64,000 nucleotides of DNA. Source: Candidatus Zhuqueibacterota bacterium. GTDB lineage: Bacteria > Zhuqueibacterota > Zhuqueibacteria > Oceanimicrobiales > Oceanimicrobiaceae. Position numbers and translations under genes: made by a program. This document shows positions 17,598 through 27,578 of this stretch, one piece after another (positions within the stretch are counted from its first letter, which is position 1; each line of letters opens with the position of its first letter). The notes below the pieces were generated by a model. The model was given only the letters and a program-made list of their open reading frames with translations, did no database searches and was not told the DNA's origin. The stretch is taken from the NCBI GenBank assembly GCA_029262055.1, contig JAJDAD010000003.1, positions 1 through 64,000 of the forward strand. The letters run 5' to 3'.

Positions 17598-19088
17598 ATG
17601 GAATGGAATGAGGCAGATTTGATGTGCAGTGACTTGCTGACGCACCCCATACCTGAGGTCGGGACTATACTGGTAACCGGGGCCACCGGCTATGTTGGCG
17701 GTCGACTGGTCAGAGAACTGTTGGCGCGGGGTTATCACGTACGGGTGATGGCCAGGGTTGCGCCTGAGGTTTGCCGGGAGCGCTGGCCCGAGGCGGAAGT
17801 CGTAATGGCGGATGCTTTGAACATTGAGGAACTCCTGGCCGCCCTGGAGGGCGTGCACACGGCTTACTACCTCATCCATTCCTTGCTTCTGGGTCCCAGC
17901 AAATTCGAAACTGCCGACACCCGGGCCGCACTGAACTTCGGGCTGGCGGCCGAAGCAAATGACCTCAGCCGGGTCATCTACCTCGGCGGCCTGGGCGACA
18001 CGCAATCCCTGTTGTCCCCTCATCTTAGAAGTCGAAGGGAGGTGGCAGAACAACTACGCAGCAGAAAAGTGGCAACCACAGAGCTACGTGCCGCTATCAT
18101 CATCGGCTCCGGCAGCGCACCCTATGAGATCCTCAAGAACCTCGTGAAGAGGTCACCGATCTTCTTCATGCCCTATTGGGCCAAAACCAAATGTCAACCG
18201 ATCAGCATTCGTGGCTTGATCAGCGTACTTGTCGGCGTGCTGGAAACCGAAGAGACCACCGGCAAATCCTACGACATTGGCGGCAACGAGATTCTCACCT
18301 ATGAGATGATGTTAAGAATCCTCTCGCAGATTCTTGGAAAGAAGAAGCTGTTCATACCTACCTCCTTTTCGAGTACGCGTTTCTATTCTTACATTGCCAG
18401 TCTACTCACGCCGGTTCCTGCCGGGGTCATCCGAGCCCTGATGGAAGGTTGCCGCAACGAAGTCGTGTGCAAAGTGAACAACGCCTTACCTACCAATCTC
18501 TACCACCCGATTACGTTTAAGGAAGCCATCGTCAAAGCCATGACCCGCGAAGAGCAAGATGCCGTGCACACGCGCTGGTCGGACGAACATCCCCGCGCAC
18601 ACGAACTGGCCATAAAATTGCACGAACTGAAGAAGGCGCCGCACTACATCAGCTCTTATACGAGGATAATGACAAAACCGGTGAGCGCTTTATTCGAGTC
18701 GATTTGCAGAATCGGTGGCAGCGAAGGCTGGTTCCATGCGAACTGGATGTGGCGCCTGAGAGGATTGCTCGACCGGCTTCTTCTGGGCGTCGGCAGTTCA
18801 AGAGGCAGGCGCAGTGGTTCCAGCCTCAGGGTAAATGACGTTGTGGACTTCTGGCGTGTGGAGCGCCTGGCGAAAAACCGAAACCTTCTGCTCCGGGCTG
18901 AAATGAAACTGCCCGGCATGGCGTGGCTGGAGTTTAAGATCGACGAGGAAGAAAGAAACGACCGCCTCACCCTCATAGCCTATTTCGAACCGCATGGCTT
19001 GCCCGGCAAGCTGTATTGGTACAACTTCCTGCCTTTCCACTACTTTATTTTTGAGAATCTGTTAGAACAGTTGGACAGGACAGATTGA
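17598..19088 (+). CDS. NAD(P)-binding SDR protein with DUF2867-like C-terminal domain
   Basis: The protein has 496 residues. The N-terminal half is an atypical SDR/NmrA-like Rossmann fold (ILVTGATGYVGGRLVRELL, then VHTAYYLIHSL), without an obvious YxxxK pair. The C-terminal ~150 residues (SEGWFHANWMWRLRGLLDRLL ... VVDFWRVERL ... LPGMAWLEF ... LYWYNFLPFHYFIF) resemble DUF2867, often fused to such SDRs. The aromatic-rich tail looks like a lipid- or hydrophobic-ligand-binding SRPBCC-like fold, which is inference. A good ribosome site (CTGGAG) precedes the ATG. It follows the epimerase by 35 bp and is probably co-transcribed. The cellular role is unknown. Confidence 0.8.
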   Translation: MEWNEADLMCSDLLTHPIPEVGTILVTGATGYVGGRLVRELLARGYHVRVMARVAPEVCRERWPEAEVVMADALNIEELLAALEGVHTAYYLIHSLLLGPSKFETADTRAALNFGLAAEANDLSRVIYLGGLGDTQSLLSPHLRSRREVAEQLRSRKVATTELRAAIIIGSGSAPYEILKNLVKRSPIFFMPYWAKTKCQPISIRGLISVLVGVLETEETTGKSYDIGGNEILTYEMMLRILSQILGKKKLFIPTSFSSTRFYSYIASLLTPVPAGVIRALMEGCRNEVVCKVNNALPTNLYHPITFKEAIVKAMTREEQDAVHTRWSDEHPRAHELAIKLHELKKAPHYISSYTRIMTKPVSALFESICRIGGSEGWFHANWMWRLRGLLDRLLLGVGSSRGRRSGSSLRVNDVVDFWRVERLAKNRNLLLRAEMKLPGMAWLEFKIDEEERNDRLTLIAYFEPHGLPGKLYWYNFLPFHYFIFENLLEQLDRTD

Positions 19089-19570
19089 ACATTTTGGGCA
19101 GAGTCCCGTCTGCTGATGAGAGTCCGGTTAGCCAAAAACTCAAGCCACGTAAGTATCAGATATACCTGCGCTAAGGGTATTTCCGTCTAAGTGCGAGACT
19201 TGCAAATTGCACAGTGAGTCCAGTGTGATGCCCGAAGTCTTGCCCGCTTCTGGCATGCGGGCACAAGCTTGTCCGGGTATCCGGGACGGCTCCCTGCTGA
19301 AAGGAAAGAATTATGCCGTGGCTAGATTCAGGGCACTTACCACGAAGAGCACGAAGGACACGAAGACACAATAGTTGCTGAAGCATTTTCAAACTGAGTT
19401 TGCCGTCGAAACCATGAGAACCAGTGCTCCGTATTGAGTTGTTCAGTTTACATTAGGTTCTTCCTTCGTGCTCTTCGTGAACTTCGTGGTTTGTGAAATA
19501 TTTCAGTTTAACTTGCTTACTATTCGCTTTTCAAACAATCTTAACCGGACATTCATGCCGTCTGCTATGA
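19089..19570. other. Convergent intergenic region
   Basis: Two convergent genes end here. Besides the CACGAAG inverted repeats and the terminator at 19571-19610, I see no coding sequence or RNA gene. A pyrimidine-rich stretch and the partly repetitive segment at 19240-19300 have no recognisable function. Confidence 0.4.
19339..19490. repeat. Inverted pair of three-unit CACGAAGnn repeats
   Basis: 19339-19365 reads as three nine-base units (CACGAAGAG, CACGAAGGA, CACGAAGAC). 19463-19490 carries the same pattern on the other strand (CTTCGTGCT, CTTCGTGAA, CTTCGTGGT). The two arms are about 100 bp apart and could fold together. Similar scattered nine-base elements are common in environmental genomes; no function is known to me. 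Confidence 0.7.
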
Positions 19571-19610
19571 ATAAGAAAGCCCCATCCGCACGCGGATGGG
19601 GCTTTCTTAT
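19571..19610 (-). terminator. Strong hairpin terminator behind the matrixin gene
   Basis: A perfect 18-bp inverted repeat (19571-19588 with 19593-19610) and a four-base loop sit 20 bp after the stop of the minus-strand protease gene. The stem ends in TTTCTTAT on both strands, so it could also act on the plus-strand SDR operon. There is no separate long T run. Confidence 0.8.
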
Positions 19611-19630
19611 TCCAGTACGACAAAGCGGGT

Positions 19631-22363
19631 CTACTTCAAAAGTGTCATCTTCTGAACCTGATGAAATGAACCTGCCTGAATTTGGTAGAAATATGTGCCG
19701 CTGGGCACCGAGATACCAGCCTGATTACGACCATCCCAGGTGATCTCGTAAAAGCCGGCCGGCTCGAAATCATTCACCAAAAGGCGAACCGCCTGTCCGG
19801 TGACATTGAAGATCTTGATAACTACCCTGCTTTCTTCCGGCAGCTGGTAGTTGATTTTGGTTTCCGGATTGAACGGGTTCGGGTAGTTCTGTGCCAAAGC
19901 AAACTCATCCGGCAGCAACGTCGTTGCAGAATTGCTGAGAGTCAGCTTGGGCGCCACGCTTGCCGCACTTGCGCTCGGGGCGCCGAAAGTAACATTGTAA
20001 AACGCGTTTACGAACGGCGGGCCTTGTGGAGCGAACCCTCCGAAGAGGTCGCCAACGAAACTGGTGCTGAAATCCTCGACCAGCGCGAAGTAATCACCAT
20101 CAGCCGGCGCTTCGAAGGCAAGAAATGAATCCAGCCCGTCAAAGTCATCATTAAATGCGAGGAAATTGCCCTCGCTGTCAAAGATGCTCAGGAACGGGTC
20201 CATGCCCGACGCGGGGTCCAGCGTACTTGCGTCGATATCGATTTCGACAATGTCACCTGCGCTAGCAGAAAACTTGAAGTAATCCTGGTCTCCTGCCGCG
20301 TCGATAGTCAATCCTTCTGCAGCGAACGGAACATCGACCGCGCTGGCACGTCTCATCTCTCCATTTGCTTCCAAAGCATCTCCGGGTGCCGCTACCAGCA
20401 CCATATTACTCGGCAGGCTTGAAGTCGAACGAATGGTGTTTGTTCGGACGAAGTACAAGTGGGTTTCACCCACCCGGTTTTTTGTTAGGACCGGATCCTG
20501 CAATTCGCCGAAAGTCTCAACCTGGACATCCGCGAAACCTCTGCGCTCATAGACATTTGTATCGCGCACCTTAAACCTCTCGATGAGGTTGTCTGCTTGT
20601 CCGGAAGGTTCGGCAAAGCCAAGACGATAGTTCGCCCGGCGTCCGTTAAATCGAATGGCGTTGGCGCCCAGGAACCTCGGGGCCTCGTGCGGGACATGCT
20701 TCACGCTGGTGCTGACCGTCGCCATCATCCCGTAATTGCGTGTACCGCTCAGGAAAAATGTCGGAGCGGGCCCGTTGTCGCTGGTGAAATAGGAGCTTCC
20801 AAACCAACCCTCCTCAAGAAAAGTAAAGTCCATTCGAATAAACGGGAAACCACCAAACGGGAAGAAACTGGGATCGGCAGCAGACGGGAACTCGAGCATA
20901 ATGTAAAACACCGGGTCGCGATCAGGTCTTTCCAGACCAATGTCTACCGTCGTCACGCCATTGGGTGAGCCAATGAACGGCGCAACTTCGTGCAGGACAT
21001 TGCCCATGTCCGGGGAACCGTCAGGATGTGCGCCGACTACTCGCAATGATGGGAACTCGGCCGGCGTACCGCTGAAAGTGAACGTGGGGATTGACACACT
21101 CTCCAGCACATAATCCCTCTTGAAGTCAGTCGGAATCCGCTGCACGAGAAATGCATCTGAGGTAAAGGTGACGATGTTTTCGGTATCACCGAACAGGCGG
21201 ATATCTACGCGTCCAGGAAAGGTATTCGTGATAATATCAATCCCGGACGTGGCTGTTCCGGCAGACACACTGACTGCATCAGCACCGGTACCGGGAAAAC
21301 CCTCATCTCCACTCTCGGCGCTATCATAGCACTCTTCGGGAAAATCGGTGTCTGAGGTCCCGGCAACAATAGCGCTGATTTGTCCAGGACTGACGGGAGA
21401 ACCGTCCAGGGGTTCGACGCAAACAAAGTAATCGCCATCAACCAATCCGGGAATGAAATAACTGCCATCCGGTGCAGAAAAGCCACTAACGGCATTGCCT
21501 ACAGCGGCGGCCGAAATCGGGTCGGTCACTGCCGGAAAATCCGCCAGAGGCACGGCGAACACGCTTGCGCCCAGCACGGCGTGGCCATCCACGCCACTTG
21601 TCACGATACCCTCCAGCTTACCAAATGTCGCATCAAAAGTATCTGACGGATAATAGTATGAAATGTAGGCTATGTCGTCAGCATTCAGGGTGCGCCCGGC
21701 ATCGACGTCAGAGCCAATAAATGGAAACATCGTTGCATCCCTGACCAGCGTGTGTGACAGGCCTTCCGAGTGTCCTATTTCATGCGTGCTGACATCCTGG
21801 ATGTCGAAGGCAGGACTATTCGTACCACCGGCCAGGTCATTCCATACCAGGCCTGAATTGTAGGTAACATCCGAGTCGAGAATGGTCCCGGCCGAAAATG
21901 TGCCTGCCACATAATCCTCATCCCCATCACCGTCAAAATCCGGTGGCGTGTCAAAGGTGGTTTCTGTCAACAAGATGAAGGAGGGCGCGAACGCAAGCGG
22001 ACCACCAGCGCCCAAGTCCACCCATCTGTGAATATTGTCGCCGTCCAGTGCCAGGTTCGCATTGGTCGTGCCAACACCCGGTGCAATGTTTTCCCAGGTG
22101 ATTCTTGCTGTCCCAACATCCTGCCAGGCTGCGTAGCTGGCGTCGACAGCGGCCTCAGTGACGGCAAAGTCAGCACTACCGGCCAGACTCACCGAAGCTC
22201 CCAATTCATTGACCATGTAAGGAATTGGCAACATCGCGTCGGGCCAAGTGATGTTAATGATATTACCGTCTACATCTAAATTCTGTAGGTTGCCTCCGGG
22301 GAAGGCTGAAGATACGAGTCCAACAAGGGACAGGCAGATTGTGACGTATTTAGTAAATCGCAT
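19631..22363 (-). CDS. Secreted matrixin-type zinc metalloprotease with PPC and T9SS domains
   Basis: The protein has about 910 residues. ATG 22363 is chosen because GGAG stands six bases upstream; an ATG four codons earlier is also in frame. A signal peptide covers about residues 1-20. The catalytic zinc motif HEIGHSEGLSH lies at about 194-204, with a following Met (RDATMFP) as Met-turn. A calcium-binding-like run DFDGDGDED precedes it. After the protease come a carboxypeptidase-regulatory-like domain (GKLEGIVTSG), a long beta-rich stretch, a PPC domain at about 715-800 (DYFKFSASAGDIVEIDI) and a T9SS tail (QNYPNPFNPETKINYQLP). It should be exported and degrade or process extracellular protein. 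A small secreted protein gene directly upstream is probably in the same transcript. Confidence 0.9.
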   Translation of the reverse strand: MRFTKYVTICLSLVGLVSSAFPGGNLQNLDVDGNIINITWPDAMLPIPYMVNELGASVSLAGSADFAVTEAAVDASYAAWQDVGTARITWENIAPGVGTTNANLALDGDNIHRWVDLGAGGPLAFAPSFILLTETTFDTPPDFDGDGDEDYVAGTFSAGTILDSDVTYNSGLVWNDLAGGTNSPAFDIQDVSTHEIGHSEGLSHTLVRDATMFPFIGSDVDAGRTLNADDIAYISYYYPSDTFDATFGKLEGIVTSGVDGHAVLGASVFAVPLADFPAVTDPISAAAVGNAVSGFSAPDGSYFIPGLVDGDYFVCVEPLDGSPVSPGQISAIVAGTSDTDFPEECYDSAESGDEGFPGTGADAVSVSAGTATSGIDIITNTFPGRVDIRLFGDTENIVTFTSDAFLVQRIPTDFKRDYVLESVSIPTFTFSGTPAEFPSLRVVGAHPDGSPDMGNVLHEVAPFIGSPNGVTTVDIGLERPDRDPVFYIMLEFPSAADPSFFPFGGFPFIRMDFTFLEEGWFGSSYFTSDNGPAPTFFLSGTRNYGMMATVSTSVKHVPHEAPRFLGANAIRFNGRRANYRLGFAEPSGQADNLIERFKVRDTNVYERRGFADVQVETFGELQDPVLTKNRVGETHLYFVRTNTIRSTSSLPSNMVLVAAPGDALEANGEMRRASAVDVPFAAEGLTIDAAGDQDYFKFSASAGDIVEIDIDASTLDPASGMDPFLSIFDSEGNFLAFNDDFDGLDSFLAFEAPADGDYFALVEDFSTSFVGDLFGGFAPQGPPFVNAFYNVTFGAPSASAASVAPKLTLSNSATTLLPDEFALAQNYPNPFNPETKINYQLPEESRVVIKIFNVTGQAVRLLVNDFEPAGFYEITWDGRNQAGISVPSGTYFYQIQAGSFHQVQKMTLLK

Positions 22364-22428
22364 GGCAAACTCCATTTATGAGAGTAAATGACTGTTTTGG
22401 TGTGGTCGTTGAAATCGTCAGACTATTG

Positions 22429-23076
22429 TTAACGTTCCAACTTCCGCTTGCCATGGGTTTCATAAGCCTCGTCTGTGCTGGCCTTTTCAAAATCAATGCC
22501 CCCTTCTTTACCCAGGATGGTGTTGACTTCCTGAATGTAGCTCTCCAACTTGAAGGATTGCGCGCGGGCCGGCGACTCAACCGCTTTTCCGTCGACCTCT
22601 TTCATTATCTGAATATTTTCCGGATTCGAAAATATCATCTTCTCGCCGGTTCCATCTGCCCGGATGCTGAATTTCCCTAACGCCCATCCCATCACAGAAT
22701 TACGCCCGGATTCCTTCTGCGAAATATAGACCAGGACTTCTTCATCGATGCGGAATTTGGGCGCGCCAGGTACGAGCATTCCGATATTGTCTACATTGCC
22801 ACCGAGTCGCGTGACAGTCACTGACGCACCCAGGTCGCCCTTCAAATAGCGACTGACAGACAATACAATTTCTGTTTCAATGCGGCCATCCACCCATTTG
22901 CTGCTGGTGCCTACACATTTACCGATAGCAATGGCATCTGACTTGGTAACAAGATCTTTGGTGGTTAGCCGAGGAAAGGTCGTAGCGTCCGCGGTTTGAT
23001 AGACGAGTGCAAAAGTGCAGAATAAGACGACTAAACTCCTGAAGGCAGGAGACAAGAGCCTTGTAAATACATGCAT
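22429..23076 (-). CDS. Small secreted protein upstream of the matrixin protease
   Basis: The protein has 215 residues with an N-terminal signal peptide ending near TADATTF. The rest is mostly beta-strand-like: SDAIAIGKCVGTSSKWVDG, then IVLSVSRYLKGD, and FRIDEEVLVYIS. I recognise a style of protein often encoded next to matrixin-like proteases in environmental bacteria, but no named function. It lies 65 bp upstream of the protease and AAGGGG stands seven bases before its ATG. An accessory role for the protease, such as inhibitor, chaperone or substrate, is inference from position alone. Confidence 0.7.
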   Translation of the reverse strand: MHVFTRLLSPAFRSLVVLFCTFALVYQTADATTFPRLTTKDLVTKSDAIAIGKCVGTSSKWVDGRIETEIVLSVSRYLKGDLGASVTVTRLGGNVDNIGMLVPGAPKFRIDEEVLVYISQKESGRNSVMGWALGKFSIRADGTGEKMIFSNPENIQIMKEVDGKAVESPARAQSFKLESYIQEVNTILGKEGGIDFEKASTDEAYETHGKRKLER

Positions 23077-23492
23077 TTTTTTGCCCCTTAGATTGAGGTT
23101 TGTAGAGTTAAAAGTTGCGTTAGGCCAAAGTTGCTTACCAAAGGAAAAGAAACTACTTTTTGTGGATCACCCCCTTAGATCGGTATCAGAATTAGTCTAT
23201 CTTGGTTGACAGTCTAAAATCCATCCCTCCTTGTGTTTTATTACGAGCTGAAATCACTTAGACTTACTGTTCGGCGAAATAAATGATGTGGAGAAACACG
23301 TCGAGCCAACAAATTCCGTACAGGCCGGAATTGAAAGGTGCCATGGTATAAGTTATAAAACCACTTTACGAATGCAACCTAAATAATGCGTTGTCACAAC
23401 ACTTCTTATTAAAAAACCGCAACAACTTGTGATTAGCGCCTCTTTTCGCGCGTCTTCAAGGCCTTTTTTGCCGTAGGCGTACTCAGTAACGC
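23077..23492. other. Intergenic region between the matrixin operon and a BNR-repeat gene
   Basis: About 415 bp, AT-rich, without a convincing ORF. It should carry the promoter of the minus-strand operon beginning at 23076 and the 3' end of the gene stopping at 23493. I found no clear terminator hairpin or promoter pair. Confidence 0.4.
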
Positions 23493-26400
23493 TTACTTTA
23501 GCAAAGTCATCTTCCGGGTTCTGACGGTGCTACCCGTCATAATGCGGTACAGGTAAACACCGCTGGCCAGAGGTGCTCCGGAATCGTCCAACCCGTCCCA
23601 GGTCAATCGATGTCCCCCGGGAACCTGTCTCTCTGTCTTAATGGTCCGTACTGCCCGACCAAGAATATTGAATATTTGCAATGTAACACTTGTCGCTTCG
23701 GGCAACGTGTAGGTAATCGTGGTGGTTGGATTGAATGGGTTTGGGAAATTCTGAGCCATCGCGAAGGAGGCTGGACGCGCCACGGTCTGGGAGACAGATG
23801 TAGCGCCATCTTGAATTCTGATATTGTCAATGGCCCAACCCCAGCCATTTGTATTTGCGTCGGCGGAAAGCCGGAATCGCACAAGAATGGTCTCATCGAC
23901 AGCAAAGATACTGCCCAGGTCAAGGCTGTGTGTTCGAAACAAAGATGCGTCCCCTTGTCCGGATGGGAAGCGCGGCAACCATCCGCTTGAATCAAAACTG
24001 GCATCGTAGCCATCGCCTATTGCAAGCCACGTCTTGCCGTTGTCGCGGCTCCCCTCCACAACCACAAAATCCCAAAAGCCAAACTGGCCGAATGGCACGC
24101 CCAACCCGGGTTCGACCAAAGCAACATCATCGTACTCAATAAGTGAATGATCGTTTGCCACGGTGATGGGCGTCTTCAAGATCGCTGTCAGCTCTGTCGC
24201 ATCGGGATAGGGATGCGGGCTGTGCAGCGCAGGGTCCGCGAATCCGGCCGCGGTGAGGACCTGCAGGCCCAAGAGAATGAAGTCATTGCTGGGCTCGTTG
24301 AAATCATTGAGATAGGTAAACACAGGTTGGTTAAGTGGAAGTAAAACCAGCTCAAGCGGAGCGCCGCCCACCCTTTTCCCTGCCCGGAATCCAAAAGCCG
24401 CCACAGAAACAGTATCGACCTCACTGACCGGGGCAACCAGGGTCAGCGCCGTGTCCATCGGTGTGATGTTTGGAGGCAGTGCCAGAAAGGTACTGCCATC
24501 TACGGTAATCGCTGTTGAATCGTAGGCCGACCGCAGCTCGACTTCAACATTGACAATCCCGCCGACGCCCCCCTCTACATTCAGAATTCGCGGTGGCAGC
24601 GTGGCCAACGGCGGTCTGTAGCCGGCCAATTCCGGCAGGGAAACGGTCCAGACACCCCGCCCGTGCGTTGCCACGACAACCTCGTCATCGACAATCAGCA
24701 TTTCGTAGACAGCGGTTGCCGGAAAACCGCCTTGATGCAATGCCCAGGAAGCGCCGCCGTCCAGGGATTCGAAAATTCCGATTTCCGTACCTGCCCAAAT
24801 ACGATCCACGTCAAACGGCATCACGAGCAAACTGTAAACCGCCACATCCGGAAAACCGGCGCTGCTTGCGCCAGTTGGTCCGAATCCGGATATGTCCTGC
24901 CAGGATTGTCCCAGGTCAGACGTACTCAGAATCTTCGGCGCTCCGGCAAAAGAAAAAAGAGCAAAGGCAGTGCTATCTTGCAAGGGATGGGTTTCGATCC
25001 CGGAGATGCGGCCCAACGTAACGTCCGGAAAGACCACGGTTTCAGCAAAAGTCAGCCCCCCGTCCGTAGAAACAAAGAGCGGGCTCTCAGGTGTCATATT
25101 GCGGCCGGTCCAGACAATTTGGGGGTTGTGCAAGTGAATCTTGATTTGCGAAAAACTACTCTGGCCATCCCAGCCTGAATGCTCCATCGGAACCAGCCGC
25201 CACTCCGAACCGAAATGTTCTGAGCGCCAGACACCTGAAGCGCCGATGGCGAAAATCAAATCAGGATCTTGCTTTGATTTGCCAATCTTGGTGAAAAAAG
25301 GCGCGAGGTCGGGTCCTGAGTCGATCGCTCTCGAGATAGTTTGCCAACTGTTTCCGCCATCGGTGGAGCGGAAAATCAGATTGAACTGCGAGGACTCGAT
25401 GAGCTTGTCCGGATCAACATAATGCCAAGCCGCCTCGAAGCCGTCGCCGCTGGGCGCCGGAGCCCAGGCACTGCTCCTGCCGGGGTCCACCGCGGAAACC
25501 CAGCTCCCGTTGTCTTGCGTCCCGCCGATGTATCGACTCTCACCGGGCGCTTTGTCAATGCCATAAAACTGTGAGGTATTGAAACCGGCATTCCTCTGGA
25601 TAAAGGTCAGACCTTTGTTATCCGAGAAAGCAACACCGCCATCGTTCGCGTTCACCATTCTGTACTCTTGCGTCCCGGGATTACTCGGGACCAGGACCAG
25701 ATTATGGTGGTCAACATGCACGCCCTTCGTTGTTCCCCCAAACTCGCCGTAGCCATCCGTAATATTTTGAATACTGCTCAGGCGCTGGCGTCGCGTGCCC
25801 CAAATGATGCGGATGAACCCAGTCGAACTCAAAGTGTCAAAATTGCTCGTGCCGTTGCCCTCAGGTGCCTCCATCCACAACCCGTAGAGATTTTTGGCCG
25901 TGATGTTGTCATTAGCAATAGCGACATCGGGAGCGGCTGCATTGTAGGTATTGGCGCTGATGAAGAGATGTTCCCGGTCTATTCCCCCCAAAGCGGTAGC
26001 CCGGTCCTGCAAGTCGAAAACGCCGTTCTCGTCCCAATCCCTGAATGCCGCCGCCAATTGCCGGTTGTTATCGAGATCCCACACTTCAAATGGTACATCC
26101 GGGTAGTCTAAGAATGTGTCGGCTGTCGAATCGAATCGATGTGCCTTCTGCGACCTGCCGGGTCCAAAACGTACTTCGATCGATACAAAGTCGTCCTCCG
26201 TTGCGTCGGTGCCAAAGAATTCCGATCCCAGAAAACCTCCGCCATCAAAGAAGGAACCAGATCCCGGGAAAAAAGCAATCAGCGATGACGTGTTCTCTGT
26301 TTCCGTTTTGAGAACAGCATTGGTGGAGTCGACACTCTCCAGAATGTCAATACGCCAGAGATTGACGCCCCCGACAAACACGGCGTTTTCATCGAACGGA

Positions 26401-27578
26401 TCGCATGCGATGGTGTTGTCATACCAGCCCTGCCCTGCCAGCCAGTCAGTCTCCCCGCCGTCGGCCTCTTGCGCAACCACCCACGATTGCGCCCTGTTTT
26501 CACTGACATAGAGTACAGAACCCCGTTCAAACGCTTCTATTTCCGACGAGACAAAGAGTTTTGCCGGATTCACGGGTGAGATCGCGATTTCCATCCTGCC
26601 GACATTGCCGATGCCCACCGATGCATCGGTCCAGGTGACGCCCCGGTCGCCCGACTTCACGACTCCCTGCGTATGCACTGTGGCGTACTGCAGGTCAAAA
26701 TCCGTCGGATCGGCCACCAGATCCTGCACCGGGTTCACGCCCGTATCCAATACCTTTGCCCAACTTAGCCCGCCGTCATCAGATCTGTGAATCCCAGAGG
26801 TCGTGGGCGCGGCATTGAAACCTGTGCTGGTGGACACTAAAACCAGGTCCGGGTCAGCGGGATCGACGACCATCCGCGTGACATTCTGAAAATCCAGGTT
26901 CGCAGTGTTGACCAACTGTTGCCAGGAGAGGCCACTATCCTCAGATTTCCAGATGCCGCTACCGTGAATCTGGTCAACGTTGAAGAAACCCTCGCCCGTG
27001 CCGGCATAGATAATATCCGGTGCGGCAACACTCCAGGCCAGCGTGCTAAAAGCAAGGTTTGGCAGACCCTGCGTCAGGTTCACCCAGGTAACACCCGCGT
27101 TTTCGGTTTTCCAGACGCCGCCTCCGACTGAACCCGCAAACCAGGTATCAAGGCCGGCAGCGCGCGGATCCACCAGCAGTCCGCGCACCCGTCCGGCAAA
27201 ATTGCCTGGACCGCGTTCAGTCCAACCTAACTGGTTGTCGCCGGCAAACTTCACCAAAGCTCCCGTGGACTTAACGCCTTTGGCGTTGAGCAGGGCCTCG
27301 ACTTTGTAGTTTGGCCGGTAGCCTGGATCCGTCTCATTGCTGCGCGTGCGGATGCCGTGGCGCCATTGCGCAAATAGGCTCGGATGTTGTTGCTTGGGCG
27401 TATTTTTCACCAAACGCTTGCGCTCAGTCAGGAAATTCGCGGGGCTGGCGCTGTCCTCCGCGGCCCTCTTTGCAATTGTCAAGTCGGACTTTGGATCGTG
27501 CGCTCTATTTCCGGAAATACGCAGAATTACAACGAGGCAGGTGAAAGTGAGCAGTAAAAGAGATGCGGGTTGCTTCAT
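23493..27578 (-). CDS. Secreted sortilin/VPS10-like BNR-repeat protein with T9SS tail (paralog 1)
   Basis: The protein has about 1361 residues from ATG 27578, which starts a good signal peptide (MKQPASLLLLTFTCLVVIL); 32 upstream in-frame codons look untranslated. Many Asp-box motifs SxDxGxxW are visible (WKTENAGVTWVNL, KSEDSGLSWQQL, RSDDGGLSWAKV, STDGGLTF, ESLDGGASWAL), as in sortilin/VPS10 and exo-sialidase propellers. A MAM- or jelly-roll-like domain at about 1130-1260 (FWDFVVVEGSRDNGKTW) and a T9SS tail (QNFPNPFNPTTTITYTLP) follow. It aligns along its length with the protein at 28854-33008. Secreted surface display is well supported; the ligand or enzyme activity is not known. Confidence 0.9.
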   Translation of the reverse strand: MKQPASLLLLTFTCLVVILRISGNRAHDPKSDLTIAKRAAEDSASPANFLTERKRLVKNTPKQQHPSLFAQWRHGIRTRSNETDPGYRPNYKVEALLNAKGVKSTGALVKFAGDNQLGWTERGPGNFAGRVRGLLVDPRAAGLDTWFAGSVGGGVWKTENAGVTWVNLTQGLPNLAFSTLAWSVAAPDIIYAGTGEGFFNVDQIHGSGIWKSEDSGLSWQQLVNTANLDFQNVTRMVVDPADPDLVLVSTSTGFNAAPTTSGIHRSDDGGLSWAKVLDTGVNPVQDLVADPTDFDLQYATVHTQGVVKSGDRGVTWTDASVGIGNVGRMEIAISPVNPAKLFVSSEIEAFERGSVLYVSENRAQSWVVAQEADGGETDWLAGQGWYDNTIACDPFDENAVFVGGVNLWRIDILESVDSTNAVLKTETENTSSLIAFFPGSGSFFDGGGFLGSEFFGTDATEDDFVSIEVRFGPGRSQKAHRFDSTADTFLDYPDVPFEVWDLDNNRQLAAAFRDWDENGVFDLQDRATALGGIDREHLFISANTYNAAAPDVAIANDNITAKNLYGLWMEAPEGNGTSNFDTLSSTGFIRIIWGTRRQRLSSIQNITDGYGEFGGTTKGVHVDHHNLVLVPSNPGTQEYRMVNANDGGVAFSDNKGLTFIQRNAGFNTSQFYGIDKAPGESRYIGGTQDNGSWVSAVDPGRSSAWAPAPSGDGFEAAWHYVDPDKLIESSQFNLIFRSTDGGNSWQTISRAIDSGPDLAPFFTKIGKSKQDPDLIFAIGASGVWRSEHFGSEWRLVPMEHSGWDGQSSFSQIKIHLHNPQIVWTGRNMTPESPLFVSTDGGLTFAETVVFPDVTLGRISGIETHPLQDSTAFALFSFAGAPKILSTSDLGQSWQDISGFGPTGASSAGFPDVAVYSLLVMPFDVDRIWAGTEIGIFESLDGGASWALHQGGFPATAVYEMLIVDDEVVVATHGRGVWTVSLPELAGYRPPLATLPPRILNVEGGVGGIVNVEVELRSAYDSTAITVDGSTFLALPPNITPMDTALTLVAPVSEVDTVSVAAFGFRAGKRVGGAPLELVLLPLNQPVFTYLNDFNEPSNDFILLGLQVLTAAGFADPALHSPHPYPDATELTAILKTPITVANDHSLIEYDDVALVEPGLGVPFGQFGFWDFVVVEGSRDNGKTWLAIGDGYDASFDSSGWLPRFPSGQGDASLFRTHSLDLGSIFAVDETILVRFRLSADANTNGWGWAIDNIRIQDGATSVSQTVARPASFAMAQNFPNPFNPTTTITYTLPEATSVTLQIFNILGRAVRTIKTERQVPGGHRLTWDGLDDSGAPLASGVYLYRIMTGSTVRTRKMTLLK

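Noticed and set aside
19240-19330. A possible small RNA or broken gene in the convergent region
   Set aside because: No stable unit, tRNA-like fold or family could be supported by eye.
23405-23480. GC-rich near-palindromic segment (GCGCCTCTTTTCGCGCG) considered as terminator or operator
   Set aside because: The arms pair poorly and no T run follows on either strand in a useful position.
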